Assembly (NCBI RefSeq): GCF_000315625.1
Contig: NW_005434624.1
Span: forward strand, 451,100 to 515,099
Source: Guillardia theta CCMP2712
Taxonomy: Eukaryota; Cryptophyceae; Pyrenomonadales; Geminigeraceae
Length of the DNA stretch: 64,000 nucleotides
Direction of reading: 5' to 3'
The notes under the pieces are model-generated. The model was not told where the DNA came from. It made no database searches and saw only the letters and a list, made by a program, of their open reading frames with translations. Shown here piece after piece: positions 13,364 to 24,612 of the stretch (its first letter is position 1; each line of letters opens with the position of its first letter). A program made the translations under genes and the position numbers.

Positions 13364-14316
13364 CTGGACTCACCCCTGCTCGATCCCAGCTCACCCGCCA
13401 GCTTCGCATCAGCTTCGCATCTATCTTCTGGAGTGTGAGAGCCCTCCAGCTGCTTGTCCTCGATCTGCCCGCCATGCCGTGAGCGCTTCATGCCTGACAT
13501 GCACGGGTTCTGAGCTAGGAAGTTGCTCAAGACACCTCCGCCTCCCCCGCAACAAAAGTACTGATCTTTAACTTAACTTTCAGTTCGTGGCTCACCGGCC
13601 CAAGCGGCGCCAGCCTACTCTCACTGAGTCACTACGGTAAAAGCCGGGCGCCGGGCCCGGCCCGAACTTTGAGTTAAACCTCGGACTCTCGGAGACTCTG
13701 GAGAAAAGTTGGCTCAAGTGACTCGCCGGTCCGATCACGCGGGGCCGGGCCGCTCTGACGCGGCTTGGGCCGGCGGGCCCGGGCCGCCGCACGGTTAATG
13801 AGTGGCGGAGCCTGCCGCTCTCCTTCTCTTTGTATTTCCTCCTCCTTACCACTATCTTCGCTCTGAAATCATTCAAAACATTTACTCGAAGCTGGGTCGC
13901 TCACTAGCTATCAGTGCTGGAGTACACTCAGGCATGCCTTGACTTGTACATCCCTCCAAGCCCCCAAGTGTTCAATCGGCTCTAAGCGATGCATCATCAG
14001 ACTATGATGACAGATCACGCGACTTGTCATTGAAAATTGAAGCCTTCAACCAATCTCATCTCATCTCATTCCATCCCATCCCATCCCATCCCATCTCTTT
14101 TCGTCTCTTTTCTTCTCTTCTCTTCTCGTTATAGCCGGATGATGGTTCTCCCCTTAACGGCGGAGTGCTCTATGGATGAGGACCCGTTCATCCTTCCCTT
14201 CCTTAGCGTCACCTCGCCTGGCTCGACCTGCTTCTTCTTCTTCGCCTCCTTCCTCTCAGTTGCATTGCGCAGCTCGTCTCGCAGGCACAGCATCGGCTTC
14301 CCCTGGTGCAAACGCG
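13364..14316. other. Intergenic: GC-rich island and pyrimidine microsatellite
   Basis: No gene is supported. About 13590-13820 is a GC-rich island (GGGCCCGGCCCG-type words) like those near 3600, 33100, 37100 and 40500. About 14045-14130 is a short-period pyrimidine tract built from CATCC, CATCTC and TTCTC units. The stop of the channel gene is at 14317. Confidence 0.6.
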
Positions 14317-17300
14317 TCAGTGGCAAGGAGGGAGGAGGGGGTCGTCAGCGGCAAGGAGGGAGGAGGGGGTTGTCACCAGGGCCCTGCGGAGGCTCTTGTT
14401 GATCTTGTAGGCGAGCTTGGCGTTGTCGCCCAGGTCGCGCCACTCGAAGCTAACGGAAGGGTCGAGGCCGTACTTGCCGACCACGGGGGCCTCGAGGAAG
14501 TCGAACTTGGAGTAGAACTTGATGAACTTTCCTATCGCCTCCTTGTTGCGGAACAGACCCGTCGATTGCAAGTCCTCAAAGCTGATGGCAAACTTTGCCT
14601 GCCACTCTCCCAGCACCTTTCCCAGCTTCTTGGAGGAGGGCCAGCCGTACACACAGCGGTAGAAGAGAGAGTGGAAGCAGTCGAGCAGGTCAGTAAGAAA
14701 CTCTTGCTCGGTCTCCAGCTCCATGACGGCAGTTCTGAGACCCATATAAGCTTCGACAATGATGGCGAGGAGGAAGTTAAGGATGAGCAGGAAGACGATG
14801 AGCGTGTAGAGCACCGTGAACAGCTGCCATGTGATGTTAGTGATAGCCAGAGCGCAGGCTCGAGAAGAGCAAAAGACGCAGGAGCAGGAGAGGGAGCAGG
14901 AGCAGGGCAGGCACCTGCATCTCTCTCGTGGATGTCCAGTCAGCAGGGAACTGACCGAAGAGCATCTCAAACTCCGTCTGCAGCGCCACCTCGAAGGTCC
15001 CGAAGTCGTCGCGGGTGTTGCCGAACTTCCACGTTGCGATCCCCGCGAAGCACATCATGAGCACCCCCGTAAGCAGCGCCGCGTGCCAGAGGTCGTCAAG
15101 CGCTCGCTGTAGCGTCCCAGTGAGGAGGGCGAGGCGAGGGTGGAGGGAGGTGCACTGGATGACTCGGAGGAGGTTGACGACGAGGATGATGTTGCAGAGA
15201 GTGTTGAGACTTGCCTCCCACTCGATGGTGGAGAGAAGGTCCGAGACGTAGCGGAAGAAGGAGACCTTCTTGCTCTCTATCGACACCTCCGGGCTGGCCC
15301 AGGGGATGCTGCCGAATTGCTGCAGGAGCGACTTGGTGTAGTTGGCGGAGTCGATCTTGTTGCGGAAGCTCAAGCAGATGTAGACGAGGACAGCGCCAGC
15401 CGAGAGGATCTCAACCCACGTGGTGAACCAGGAGCTGTAGGAACCCTCCTTCTCCTCCTCCTCTCCTCCCCCTCGTCTCTGAACTCGCCGAGCCATCCAC
15501 AGCAACACTCGCTTGGCGTTGGTCAGGAGTATCGCAACGTTGATGAGCACAAGCGCCTGTGCGGTGATGTAGCCGATCAGTCGCCCTCCTTCCAGCGCCT
15601 CGAAGTGCTGGATCTTGTACGAGACCGAGACGGTGGCGGTGCTGGCGAAGTCAGCGGCGATGGAGAGGACGGTGGTGATGCCGTTGGTGGGGGTGAAGAA
15701 GACGAGGATGACCTGGACGCTCTCTGTGAGGCTGTCGATGAACGAGCTTGTCATGAGGATCTCCCCCTGCCCGTCGGAGTTGCTGCGGTACAGGAAGTCG
15801 TTCTCCGTGATGCTGTACAGGAAGTCCGAGTAGCCCATGCTCCCGCTGAAGTCCACGGGCTTGAGCCCGAAGAACACTGACAACGACGAGCTCTCCATCG
15901 GGCAGGATATGAGGGAAGTCGGTTCGCTGAGGGTTGCGGCGCTACACAGGAAGGGAGCGGCGCACTTTTGCTGGATGGCTCGCTTGTGCTCGTTCTCGAT
16001 CCATGTCGTGCTGTAGTCAAATCCGCACTGAAGGCTCCCGTTGCCCCTCCTCGTGAAGATGACGGGAGCTGCCATGAGTGCCGAGCGAGGAGCGAAGTCT
16101 TGTTTGACCACCGGGATGGTCGTCGAGACCCGCACGCGGTTGTCAACGGTCGGGCCCGAGCGAATGTCCATCTGCTTCTGGTTCTGAAGGAACTGCTGCT
16201 GCACCACCGCCATGGGAAGGGCCTGGGGAGTGAGCATGATGGGCGAGATGAGCATCGGGTAGTTGATCTGAGGGCTCGTCAGGAGAAGCGCCGAGAACCG
16301 GTCAGGACAAGAGAGGACAGCAACAAAGATCCAAAAGAAAGGGAATGACGTGCTGTGCAATTTGCTCAAGGCACAGACATCATCGTATCACACGCAGCAA
16401 GCAAGTATCATACCTCGATACCCATAAAGAATGCCGAAGAGTTGAACAAGCACAAAGGAAACTCGTTGTTGTATTCCGAATTAGACTGAAGGTTAGTCAC
16501 AACTTGGCTATAATATCCAAGGTTTGCTTGGGAATGATTGTTCAGAGAGATGGAGACAAAAGTCCATTTAGTGTTGGAAGCCTTTTCCATCTACATCGAG
16601 AGTTAGCTCACTCGCTTGCTGACTAGCTCAGCAGCCTTTTCCTCCTCTCCTCCTCTCCCTCTTCTTCCTTTCGCCTCTCCTCTTCCCTCGAGCTCGTTCC
16701 CCTTCCTGCTGCTCACCTCGATGTTCCAGTACGGGTCACGCGAGCCTTTGCCGTAGCATTTCGAGGTGATCCTTGCTTCTCCGTTGGGGTTGGCCCATAG
16801 ACCGAACAGCTACAGCTCAGCATCAGCGCCTACCGCGTGGCAGCCTCCTGCTCACCAAGCTCTCTTGCGGGGGAGAGAAGGAGGAGAAGAAGTTGATGTG
16901 CGGGAAGAACCTCCCGGTGTCTCCCAGCATCGAGTTTGTGCCCACCGGCCTCACCCAGAAGGAGATGGTGAAGTCTCCACCCTCAGCCAGCATCTTCTTG
17001 GTGAACTCCTCCACCGGCTTCATGTCGAACCCGCAGTACTCATCGATCGAGGCCTCGAGCTCGTCACAGACCGTCACGTTCACTCGCCTTGCTCGCCTTG
17101 GGGCTTTCCCCGTGGTTTCCATGCTCGCCTTCCACGACTCGGGGAACAGCTCCTGCTTGTAGCTCGCGCCGCTCGCCCACTTTCGGCATTCAGCCACCAC
17201 GCTGGCCTTGGAGTAGCTGCTGCCCAGACAGATGGTGCCGTTCGGCGACTGAGCAGGGATCAACCTTGTTCGGTCCCACACGAAGAAGGAAGAGGTAGCG

Positions 17301-19952
17301 ACAAAGTCTTTGAAGCACTGCTGCTTGCTCGCACACGAGTTTGGGCAGTTTTGCTGAGCCTCGGAGGAGGAGCAGACGGCAGGAGTGCTCTGCTTTGCCT
17401 GGTAGTACCACGAGCACTCGTGTCCGTAGGGGTCTGACCAGATGCCATCGTCCTGCATGTCAGGGCTGGAGATATTCAAGCAGTGATGATTTCCCAGCAC
17501 AGGGGCGAACTGGATCGACTCCCTCCAAATGTCCTGGGCGGTGAGGATGCCGCTGATGCTGTGAACGTACATGCGAACATCGTAGAGCTCGATCGGAGCC
17601 CCGTAGGTGTAGCCCGGGGCTGCGTGACCGATAGAAATCTCCTTGTAGGGGCCAAGGCAGTCAGCCTGTGCGGGCGAGTCAGCTGAGGGAAGAGGGGAAG
17701 GAAGGAGAACCTGAGCGATGCTTCCTCCCCAGTCCTTCTCCATGGCGAGCTTGCCGTCGAGGAAGAAGCGAACCTTGTTGTTGGTTTCGTCCAGCTGATA
17801 TACCACGTGCCTCCAATACTTGTCGCCCGAGAAACCAAACTTGGGGTCGATGCCGTAGTCAGCGAAGTGAAGGTATCCCGAGTTAGGAGCGCCGTCAATC
17901 CAGAAGGCCTGGTTCTCGATCCACAGGCTCCAGCACCACGAGTTGAAGTTCGCGTTCGCTTGCGAGGCCACTGAAGGAGGAGGGAACTGTCCCGCCTGGA
18001 AGACGTAGACGCCGCACGTGTCGGCCAGGCAGGGGACGTGGCGGTACCAGAAGCTGAGAGTCATCCCAGTGCCATGGAACGAGGGCACGTTGTTGAGGTA
18101 ACGAGCATCAGTGTCGCTGGTCTTGGAAAGGCGCGCAGGGTCTGATATGAGAGAGTAGTAGGATCGCTTGATGAGAGAGTCCCACGACAACTTCAGCGTC
18201 CCGTTGTGCGAGCAGTTGGTTTCCGTTACCCCTACAGGGTACGTCTGAGATGCGTACGATTGAACAGCAGGAATCGGAAACGAGTCAACAGTCTGGCGAG
18301 GAGGAGGAACAGGTCAGAGGAAGCAGCTGGCTGGCTGACGCAACACGAACCTGCGACAGGAGCGCCTCGCCCTGCAGCTGCTGGCGTTCGCCGATGAGGG
18401 ACTCTACCTGCGCTATGGATCCAAGGATCTCCTGCTTCGTTGCCAAGCTCTCGCTTTCGCTCACATCCGATGCCTGTGATCCTGTCGACATGTCCGACAA
18501 GCGCATACCGTACTGGAAGATCTCAGTAATGTCTGAAACCGTCAAACTCTTGGGATAGAAGCGAAGCTGACCCAGCTCCATGTTTGCCTGGCCAACCAAG
18601 ATTCCTTCCGTGTTGTAGCATTCTGTGAGTGGCCGAGGGAGAGAAATATTGCCGAGAAGCACTGTGTTCCTGTAGAACAGGACGACCTGAAGGAAGGTGA
18701 GGAAAGTACGTGACATACGTGCACTATCACTCGCCTTCTGCGTCACTATCATAGTCATCAGAGCAAACTCATCAATGATCATCGGGCGAGGTTTCGGGAG
18801 CTTAATTTCTAGTTGCCTGACAAGCAGTCAGGTCTCAGAACCACAATTTTCGTGCAAGAGATCCTCTCACTCAAGTCTGTTGTTAATGTTCCAGATGTCG
18901 ATCGGAAACGTATCATGCATCCCGTATCGGAATTGGGGGCCCGTAAAGCGATCGAAGTACCACCCCCAGCAACTCTGCAGGCTCAGCTTAGTACCACCCG
19001 TCCTCCCTCATCATGAAGACCAACCAGATCTGATCCTGGGCCTGCAGATACAAGCCGCTTACGAAAGACGTACCCGCTGGTGAAGTCCGCGCTGACCCTC
19101 ATCCACGTCGTAAAGGAGATCTGAGCAGAAAGTGAGCATATCCCGATAACGCTCTCTCACTCGCCTCGGGCGCTTGGATGCTCAGCTGCACACTGCCGAG
19201 GACAGCAGGAGCAGTGAAAGATCGCAGAGACCCCAATATCTGTACATTGCCCTGATCTTGCGTGTCGAAGTACTGCAGACAGCAGTCATCGTGGGAATAT
19301 AGCACCAGGGAACCAGACATGGGAGGAAAGGATGAAATGCTTGCGAGATTCTGAAGATATCGATTGGAGGGCTTGCGTGAAATCAGCTCGCGACTGCGAA
19401 GATTGTTAGGAGGAGCAAGATTGTTGGTCGGAGTGAGACTACCTGGATTGTAGCGACCTCTTCAAGGTTGAAGGAGCTTGTGAGGTAGTTGTAAATGCCT
19501 CTTGTTGCTGTCCCATTGTTGGCAAATCCAAGAGCGATCAGGAGCAGAGCGAAGACCATTGCTTGATTCAGCAGCTTCAGCATCCCTGTTATGAACTGGT
19601 GCTCAATCTCAAGCCGCTCCACTAAGTTGGCGCAGTGCAGCCGCTCTTTGTAGATCTTTCGACGAATGCAAGACTGGAGGGCAACAAGAGAAGACATCTG
19701 TCGATCCTGCAGCTTCCCAATCTCCTTCCCGACATGTGCTTCGCCTACTTCGCCTAGCATGACCACTTCGGCGGTTGACATTGGAGGTGAGGTAGGGCGG
19801 CTGGTCACTCCAATAATGGCCCAAGTGCTCCGATCAAGGAAACACATAGGGTGGGGTGGTTGTGCGGTGAAGGAGGGGTCTTCGGGATGAAGGGAGGAGG
19901 GGTCAGGGTTGATTGGGGAGACCTCTTGGCCAGTGATGAGCACCGCAATCAC
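14317..19952 (-). CDS. Polycystin (PKD2/TRPP)-like cation channel with LamG-like modules
   Basis: Multi-exon gene read leftwards. Exon 1 is 19443-19952, with a membrane helix near residues 130-147. LamG-like pieces follow at about 19386-18430 and 18190-17480 (GMTLSFWYRHV). A Cys-rich stretch lies at about 17480-17280, and a third LamG-like module at about 17000-16070 (DFTISFWVRPV). The channel part spans about 15900-14915 and 14317-14823, joined by a 91-nt intron (14824-14914). It has several hydrophobic helices, a pore-like FEMLFGQFPADW, and a last helix LILNFLLAIIVEAY followed by a soluble tail. This order matches polycystin channels (ion channels of cilia and membranes), but with large extracellular LamG-type insertions. 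Introns between 18400 and 19400 are not resolved, and the exon-2 acceptor (GAG rather than CAG) is tentative. A Crypton copy begins 50 bp upstream of the first ATG. Confidence 0.75.
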
Positions 19953-20001
19953 ACATGTCGGGGAGGGGAGGGGGTGGGGGTACCGTAAAACTTATCATTA
20001 A

Positions 20002-21612
20002 GTAGAGCTATGGGATCTAGGTAGGATTCAATGTATTACACATTTTTTTCTGTGAGGTTTATAGTTCAAACTATAGATTGGACTTGGCGAAAATTCATGC
20101 CGGTGGCGATCGAAGGAAGATAGATCGCAATTGTTCTCAGTCTGCTGTTTGTTCCTGACAAACCAAACAATGCATAACATAGGGAAATCATTTCTCCATC
20201 GATTGTCTAGGCTTGTATTCTCTAATTATGCAATATGAGAGTAACAAACAGCATTGAACCTCGCTTGATGGAAGAAAACCTCTACGACATATGCTTGTTC
20301 TGAACCTTGTAGTCATCTGATCATGGCATGGGACGTTTGATCGAAGCAATTCAAAAAGTTATTCTGGAAACAATGCACTGACTTCCATGATCATGGCTGA
20401 ATATCGACAATCGTTCAGCGTATTCAAGTACTTTTATTCCATGTTCAAAGAAAACATCATCCTGACTATTCTCAACGACTTGATGCAGATGAGCCTGAGT
20501 TCTTCTTGAATTTTTTCCTTAACTTCTTCACGAATGTATTCCATTTCAATTGCCCTCTGCGGAAACTGTAGCCCGAGTCTACATTGATCCAACTGTAGAA
20601 AGACGACTCATACTTGACAAAAATCTCCTGCGATTCCCTGAACATGCGCCTGACTCCGGTTCCTCTTTTCAACTCTTCAAACCTCCTTAGTTCTGTATCC
20701 CTCTCGTCTGCATCCTTGTCAGCTAGCACGTTGTTGATATGCTGCTCAAAACATTTCACGAGAAACTTCACGTCTGAACGTCGCTTTGTATTGCTTTGTC
20801 CAGGCTTCAACTCCCCTGCACAAACATTTTTCAAAGGGGGAATTTGTCTTTTCTCGTTTCCACAGAACCACAAATTCCATGCCGATAATGGGGTTTCCAG
20901 CTCTTCTGTCAAAAGTACTTCTTCCAGAGCCGACGCGCTTGCCCCAACTGCTTCATCAATGGAACCACCCGTGTCTCTGCTCTCATTCACTCCAACAGTG
21001 TCTGCCGGTATTACGGTGCGCTCCTCTCTCCTGCGACCAGACTCAACAACACTCTGACCTGAAGCCTCGGGGTCCCTTTGCTGAACATCTCTCTGTGATC
21101 CACTTGCTTCCCCTCCCGTCTCCATAATCACCTCCCGTATGATAGCTTTGAACTCATCTCGATTCTCTAGCAAGCCTTGGCGAAAGAAATCCTTTGCTGA
21201 TTGTCCACACTCATTTGGTATGAAACCAACTTGTCGCCTCTCCGAACTTGAAACTCCTTCTGCCAATGCCTGGTTGCCCCGGCTAGATTGCTTGAACTCC
21301 AGAACTTCTCTTTGTATTTTTTCTAGGGACGCCACAACCTTGTCATTGTGGACATATTGATGAACGTGTGGAGGAATGCCTGTCGCTTCCATTCTGCCTC
21401 TTGCTTCCTTTGGCATGCAGCAAACAACCTTTGATTTCAAAGTATTCAGCATAGCTTCGTCCTGAAACAAGGTTGACTTCCAAAGAGGATGATTCCTCTG
21501 CAAATTCGTTCTGAGGAAGTCTGCATGGTATAACACGGATGCGAGTGCAAACTCCGCAACTCCATACATGCACATGGGTAATGTTGGGAACAGCATCTGA
21601 ATCGCACTTGTG
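20002..21612 (-). mobile_element. Truncated Crypton-like element (left copy)
   Basis: These 1611 bp match 28786-30396 with a constant offset of 8784 and no indel. By eye only about six substitutions are present, for example near 20038, 20090, 20111 and 20142. The copy holds the 3' flank and the C-terminal part of the recombinase gene. It ends abruptly at 21612, after which the two sequences are unrelated. No target-site duplication is evident. Confidence 0.9.
20472..21612 (-). pseudogene. 5'-truncated Crypton-type recombinase gene
   Basis: An open frame of 374 codons is identical, but for two or three residues, to the C-terminal 374 aa of the full recombinase at 29256-31936. It lacks the whole catalytic core (the Arg, HxxR and Tyr motifs), so it cannot encode an active recombinase. 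It retains the Ser/Glu-rich linker and the C-terminal domain starting around AWNLWFCGNEKRQ. It has no intact 5' end and probably no promoter. Confidence 0.88.
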
Positions 21613-22012
21613 TCCGTCCTAGAAGACTTGAGAAGTGGAGACAGTGAGGGGAGAATGACAAGATGGAAAGGAGGGAGAGATGACCCTGGAATAGTACGTG
21701 GGTAAGAATCATCGCGGGGATGGGGAGGACGAAGACGATGAAAAGGAAAAGGATCGGAAGGGAGGTACGAGCTGAGATTAATATGAGATTAGNNNNNNNN
21801 NNNNNNNNNNNNNNNNNNNNNNNNNNNNNNNNNNNNNNNNNNNNNNNNNNNNNNNNNNNNNNNNNNNNNNNNNNNNNNNNNNNNNNNNNNNNTACCTGCC
21901 CTTACCTTCGTTGCTTGCCCCATGTCCACCTCATTTATTTCTTCCTCCTTCCCCCCATGGGGCCAACAGCTCCGCTCCGCCTCTTGTCCACCTCTAAGAC
22001 TTGACTCGAGCC
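21613..22012. other. Element break, 100-N assembly gap and flank
   Basis: Unique sequence of about 180 bp follows the truncated Crypton. Positions 21793-21892 are exactly 100 N, a scaffold gap of unknown true size. After the gap the sequence runs into the overlapping ORF pair. Continuity between 21792 and 21893 is therefore an assembly assertion. Confidence 0.95.
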
Positions 22013-22762
22013 TCAAGCGCGCGAGGGGCCTGCACCGGCCTCCTCCTCCTCGCCCTCGCCCTCCTCAGCCTCCATGTCGACTTCCTCCCTCATCATCAGC
22101 CGCAGTCGGTCTTGCTTGTCGACCTTGCCCGTGCAGCTCAACCCATGGTGCTCAGCAAATTTACTGATCGCAAGAAACAAGAGGCTTACAGATCGACTCT
22201 CGATGTCATCGCTCTCGGCCTCCTGCTCAAGCGCATCAGTCGCTGCTGCCCTTGGAGAGAAGGCGCTGCCCCTCCTCGCTGCCTTGTTCCCTTGCACCCG
22301 AGTCCAGCGCTGCTCGCCGAGGTACGCTCTGAGCTTTTCTTTCAACATGTTTCGCTTCGATCCCAGCGTCGGCGTGGCTGCCCAAGCTCCGAGCGTCATG
22401 AACTCCACGTTGCCCGGCGAGCAGAAGGTGTCATGCAGCTTCCCAACACTCTTGTCTAGCTCCAGAGAGATCGGCTTGCCAGCTAGCAGCTCCTCCTCTG
22501 ATGTCTCCAAGAGCATCGTCGAGAGGTCGACCAAGACCTGTTGATCGACTGGCCCTGACGGCGACGCTGCTTCCATGGTGATCCTGTCGATGTCGCTGAG
22601 CTCCAGCCATCCAGCGCCTTGCTGCTGCCCTTGGGGCTCTTGGGCTTGCTCCTCGCTGCTCGGGCTCCTCTCCTCCTCATGCTGAGGCCCGTTGAGCTTG
22701 AACCCCACCGCTTCGAGCTTGACTTCCAGGATCCCTTCCAAGTAAAAGGGCATGTCGTCCAT
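22013..22762 (-). CDS. Uncharacterised ORF B, 249 aa, overlapping ORF A
   Basis: The ATG at 22760-22762 shares its A with the TGA of the upstream ORF (TGATG), in a different frame. The protein is acidic, with a Gln/Glu/Ser-rich segment near residues 30-50 and a very acidic C-terminus (EEGEGEEEEAGAG). No known domain was recognised. A TGATG overlap is typical of coupled translation in retroelements or viruses and unusual for a host gene. It could instead mark a frameshift within one longer protein. GC content is higher than in the AT-rich island to the right. Confidence 0.45.
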   Translation of the reverse strand: MDDMPFYLEGILEVKLEAVGFKLNGPQHEEERSPSSEEQAQEPQGQQQGAGWLELSDIDRITMEAASPSGPVDQQVLVDLSTMLLETSEEELLAGKPISLELDKSVGKLHDTFCSPGNVEFMTLGAWAATPTLGSKRNMLKEKLRAYLGEQRWTRVQGNKAARRGSAFSPRAAATDALEQEAESDDIESRSVSLLFLAISKFAEHHGLSCTGKVDKQDRLRLMMREEVDMEAEEGEGEEEEAGAGPSRA

Positions 22763-24165
22763 CAGCGTCGAGCGTCTGCCTTGGTCGCCAGGGAGAGAGC
22801 TATCGAGCTTCCGTCCCAGCTGAGCGTGTCACGATCCTCCTCGACCTCGACGCTGACCGGCGTCACGCCTATCCTTCTTGCTAACTCCAACATGGCTCGC
22901 TTGACTCTCGTGATCGATGTGTTACCTCCTCCGCACAGCGCTTCCATCTCCTTCCTCGAGAAGCGGCCTGTGCTCATGCTTGACCTCGACTTGATCTGCA
23001 CTCTGAAGCTGCTGCGCCCCGCATGATCTCTCTCGCGAAGTGCCCTCCTCTGCTTGGCGATCTTTCCCCTAGGAACGAAGGTGTCGGCTGTGAGCTCGAC
23101 TGCAAACGTCTCTCTGAGCTTGGCGTCGTCGCTGATGAGAGTGAGATGCACCCCCTCCATCGCCTCGCTCTCTCTGAACGAGGCCAAGGTCTGCTCGCAA
23201 CTTGCCGTCGAAGGCGAGCTGAGCACCCACTCCAGCTCTTTTTGCTGGAGAGTTCCCGTACTTGCCCCAACAGCGACATACGTCTTCGGGCTCGGCCCCT
23301 TGCGACCTCTCTGCCCAGCACCCTGCACGAGCATGCCTGCAAGCGGTTGTACCTCTGCGGCTGCAAGAGATTGCGAGAGCAGCTGAGATCGATAAATCTG
23401 AGCGATCTCGGCCGTCGACATTCCTCCGAGAGCTAGGAGCTGTGATAGCTCGGCAAGGCTCCCTCCCTTGCCCCAAGGTCCTCGCTTGGCTCGAAGCTTG
23501 AAGGACCGGTCGTGTGCTATGCTCACCTCTGTGGCTCGAAAGACTCTCCCTTCGATAGTGTATTCTCTCCTGCCTTCCCATAGCTCCATGGCTGCTTCAT
23601 TCCGAAGGAAGGAGACGGTGACTGAGATGTCGTCTGCTCGTGCTATCTCAGGTCTGTAAGGTGCTTTCCACATGATGGCCTTGTCGACTCCATCGACTGA
23701 GTCTACCATGAGACCTAGGTCCATAAGCTTCGTTTTCAACTTTTCTTCTTGTCGAACAAACATCGAGGAAATCCCTAGGAGAGTCATGGAGATGAAGGAG
23801 GTCCCCTCGGTGCCTTCGGTGCCGATGTATGTCTCGACATTCTGCTTCTTGGCCTCCTCCATCTGTTGAATAAACCATGCTTTCGACTCTGAGCTCCATT
23901 CGCTCAGAGAGTCTTCAAACAGGTCGCGTCTCGCCTGCCGACATGTCGAGCGGATGGCTTCAGCGATAGCGTCGGGAGTGCATCCCCCCTCAGCTCTGCA
24001 AGCATAAGCTGTCCGACTATTCGGATAACGCTTGGTGAAGTTCTTCACCTTCTCGACGAGGTCGGCGGCCTCCTCGACGTGGCCTCCTGAGCGCTCACCC
24101 TGCGTGTATTGGCATGATCTCCGATACAGCAGGTTGCGAACGCTCTCATCATACTGTAGTACCAT
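22762..24165 (-). CDS. Uncharacterised ORF A, 467 aa, next to the satellite and telomere block
   Basis: Uninterrupted 467-codon frame with normal codon use and no visible introns, starting about 90 bp from a 20-bp satellite array. The sequence is mixed and soluble with no membrane helix. A Lys/Arg-rich segment lies near residues 365-400 (RGKIAKQRRALRERD). I recognise no reverse transcriptase, protease or nucleocapsid motif. Being intronless, overlapping ORF B and abutting telomere-type repeats, it could be the first ORF of a telomere-associated retroelement, or a subtelomeric gene family member. Neither is proven. Confidence 0.5.
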   Translation of the reverse strand: MVLQYDESVRNLLYRRSCQYTQGERSGGHVEEAADLVEKVKNFTKRYPNSRTAYACRAEGGCTPDAIAEAIRSTCRQARRDLFEDSLSEWSSESKAWFIQQMEEAKKQNVETYIGTEGTEGTSFISMTLLGISSMFVRQEEKLKTKLMDLGLMVDSVDGVDKAIMWKAPYRPEIARADDISVTVSFLRNEAAMELWEGRREYTIEGRVFRATEVSIAHDRSFKLRAKRGPWGKGGSLAELSQLLALGGMSTAEIAQIYRSQLLSQSLAAAEVQPLAGMLVQGAGQRGRKGPSPKTYVAVGASTGTLQQKELEWVLSSPSTASCEQTLASFRESEAMEGVHLTLISDDAKLRETFAVELTADTFVPRGKIAKQRRALRERDHAGRSSFRVQIKSRSSMSTGRFSRKEMEALCGGGNTSITRVKRAMLELARRIGVTPVSVEVEEDRDTLSWDGSSIALSLATKADARR

Positions 24166-24255
24166 GCTTAGAAAGCTGTTTGAACTATATGAACCTCTTG
24201 CTCGCAGCTTCCACCGGTCCCCTTGCGCTCTCCCTACGCGCCGCAGGGCCGCATG

Positions 24256-24520
24256 CTCTTACTAAGGGCCGGCTCTGCTCTTACTAAGGGCCGGCTGCTC
24301 TTACTAAGGGCCGGCTTGCTCTTACTAAGGGCCGGCTGCTCTTACTAAGGGCCGGCTCTGCTCTTACTAAGGGCCGGCTGCTCTTACTAAGGGCCGGCTG
24401 CTCTTACTAAGGGCCGGCTGCTCTTACTAAGGGCCGGCTGCTCTTACTAAGGGCCGGCTGCTCTTACTAAGGGCCGGCTGCTCTTACTAAGGGCCGGCTG
24501 CTCTTACTAAGGGCCGGCTC
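24256..24520. repeat. Tandem satellite, about 13 copies of a 20-bp unit
   Basis: The unit CTCTTACTAAGGGCCGGCTG recurs about 13 times. Copies 6-13 are perfect at 20-bp spacing. The first five vary slightly in the spacer (CT, TCTG or TTG between GGC and CTC). The array stops at 24520 and passes directly into CCCTAAA repeats. This order is what one expects of subtelomeric satellite next to a telomere. Confidence 0.95.
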
Positions 24521-24612
24521 CTAAACCCTAAACCCTAAACCCTAAACCCTAAACCCTAAACCCTAAACCCTAAACCCTAAACCCAAAACCCTAAACCCAA
24601 AACCCTAAACCC
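24521..24612 (+). repeat. Interstitial telomere-type (CCCTAAA)n block
   Basis: About 12-13 tandem CCCTAAA units, including two CCCAAAA variants near the right end. The motif is the C-rich strand of the TTTAGGG telomere repeat used by many algae and plants. On this strand CCCTAAA marks a chromosome end facing left, with interior DNA to the right. Yet sequence continues on both sides, so the block is interstitial or marks an assembly join. Confidence 0.95.

Noticed and set aside
13592-13876. Minus-strand frame of 94 codons
   Set aside because: It lies in a GC-rich island and is Arg/Pro/Gly/Ser rich with no recognisable feature.
24256-24520. CRISPR-like array of 20-bp units
   Set aside because: The units are contiguous with no variable spacers, and the setting is eukaryotic next to telomere repeats, so it is a satellite.
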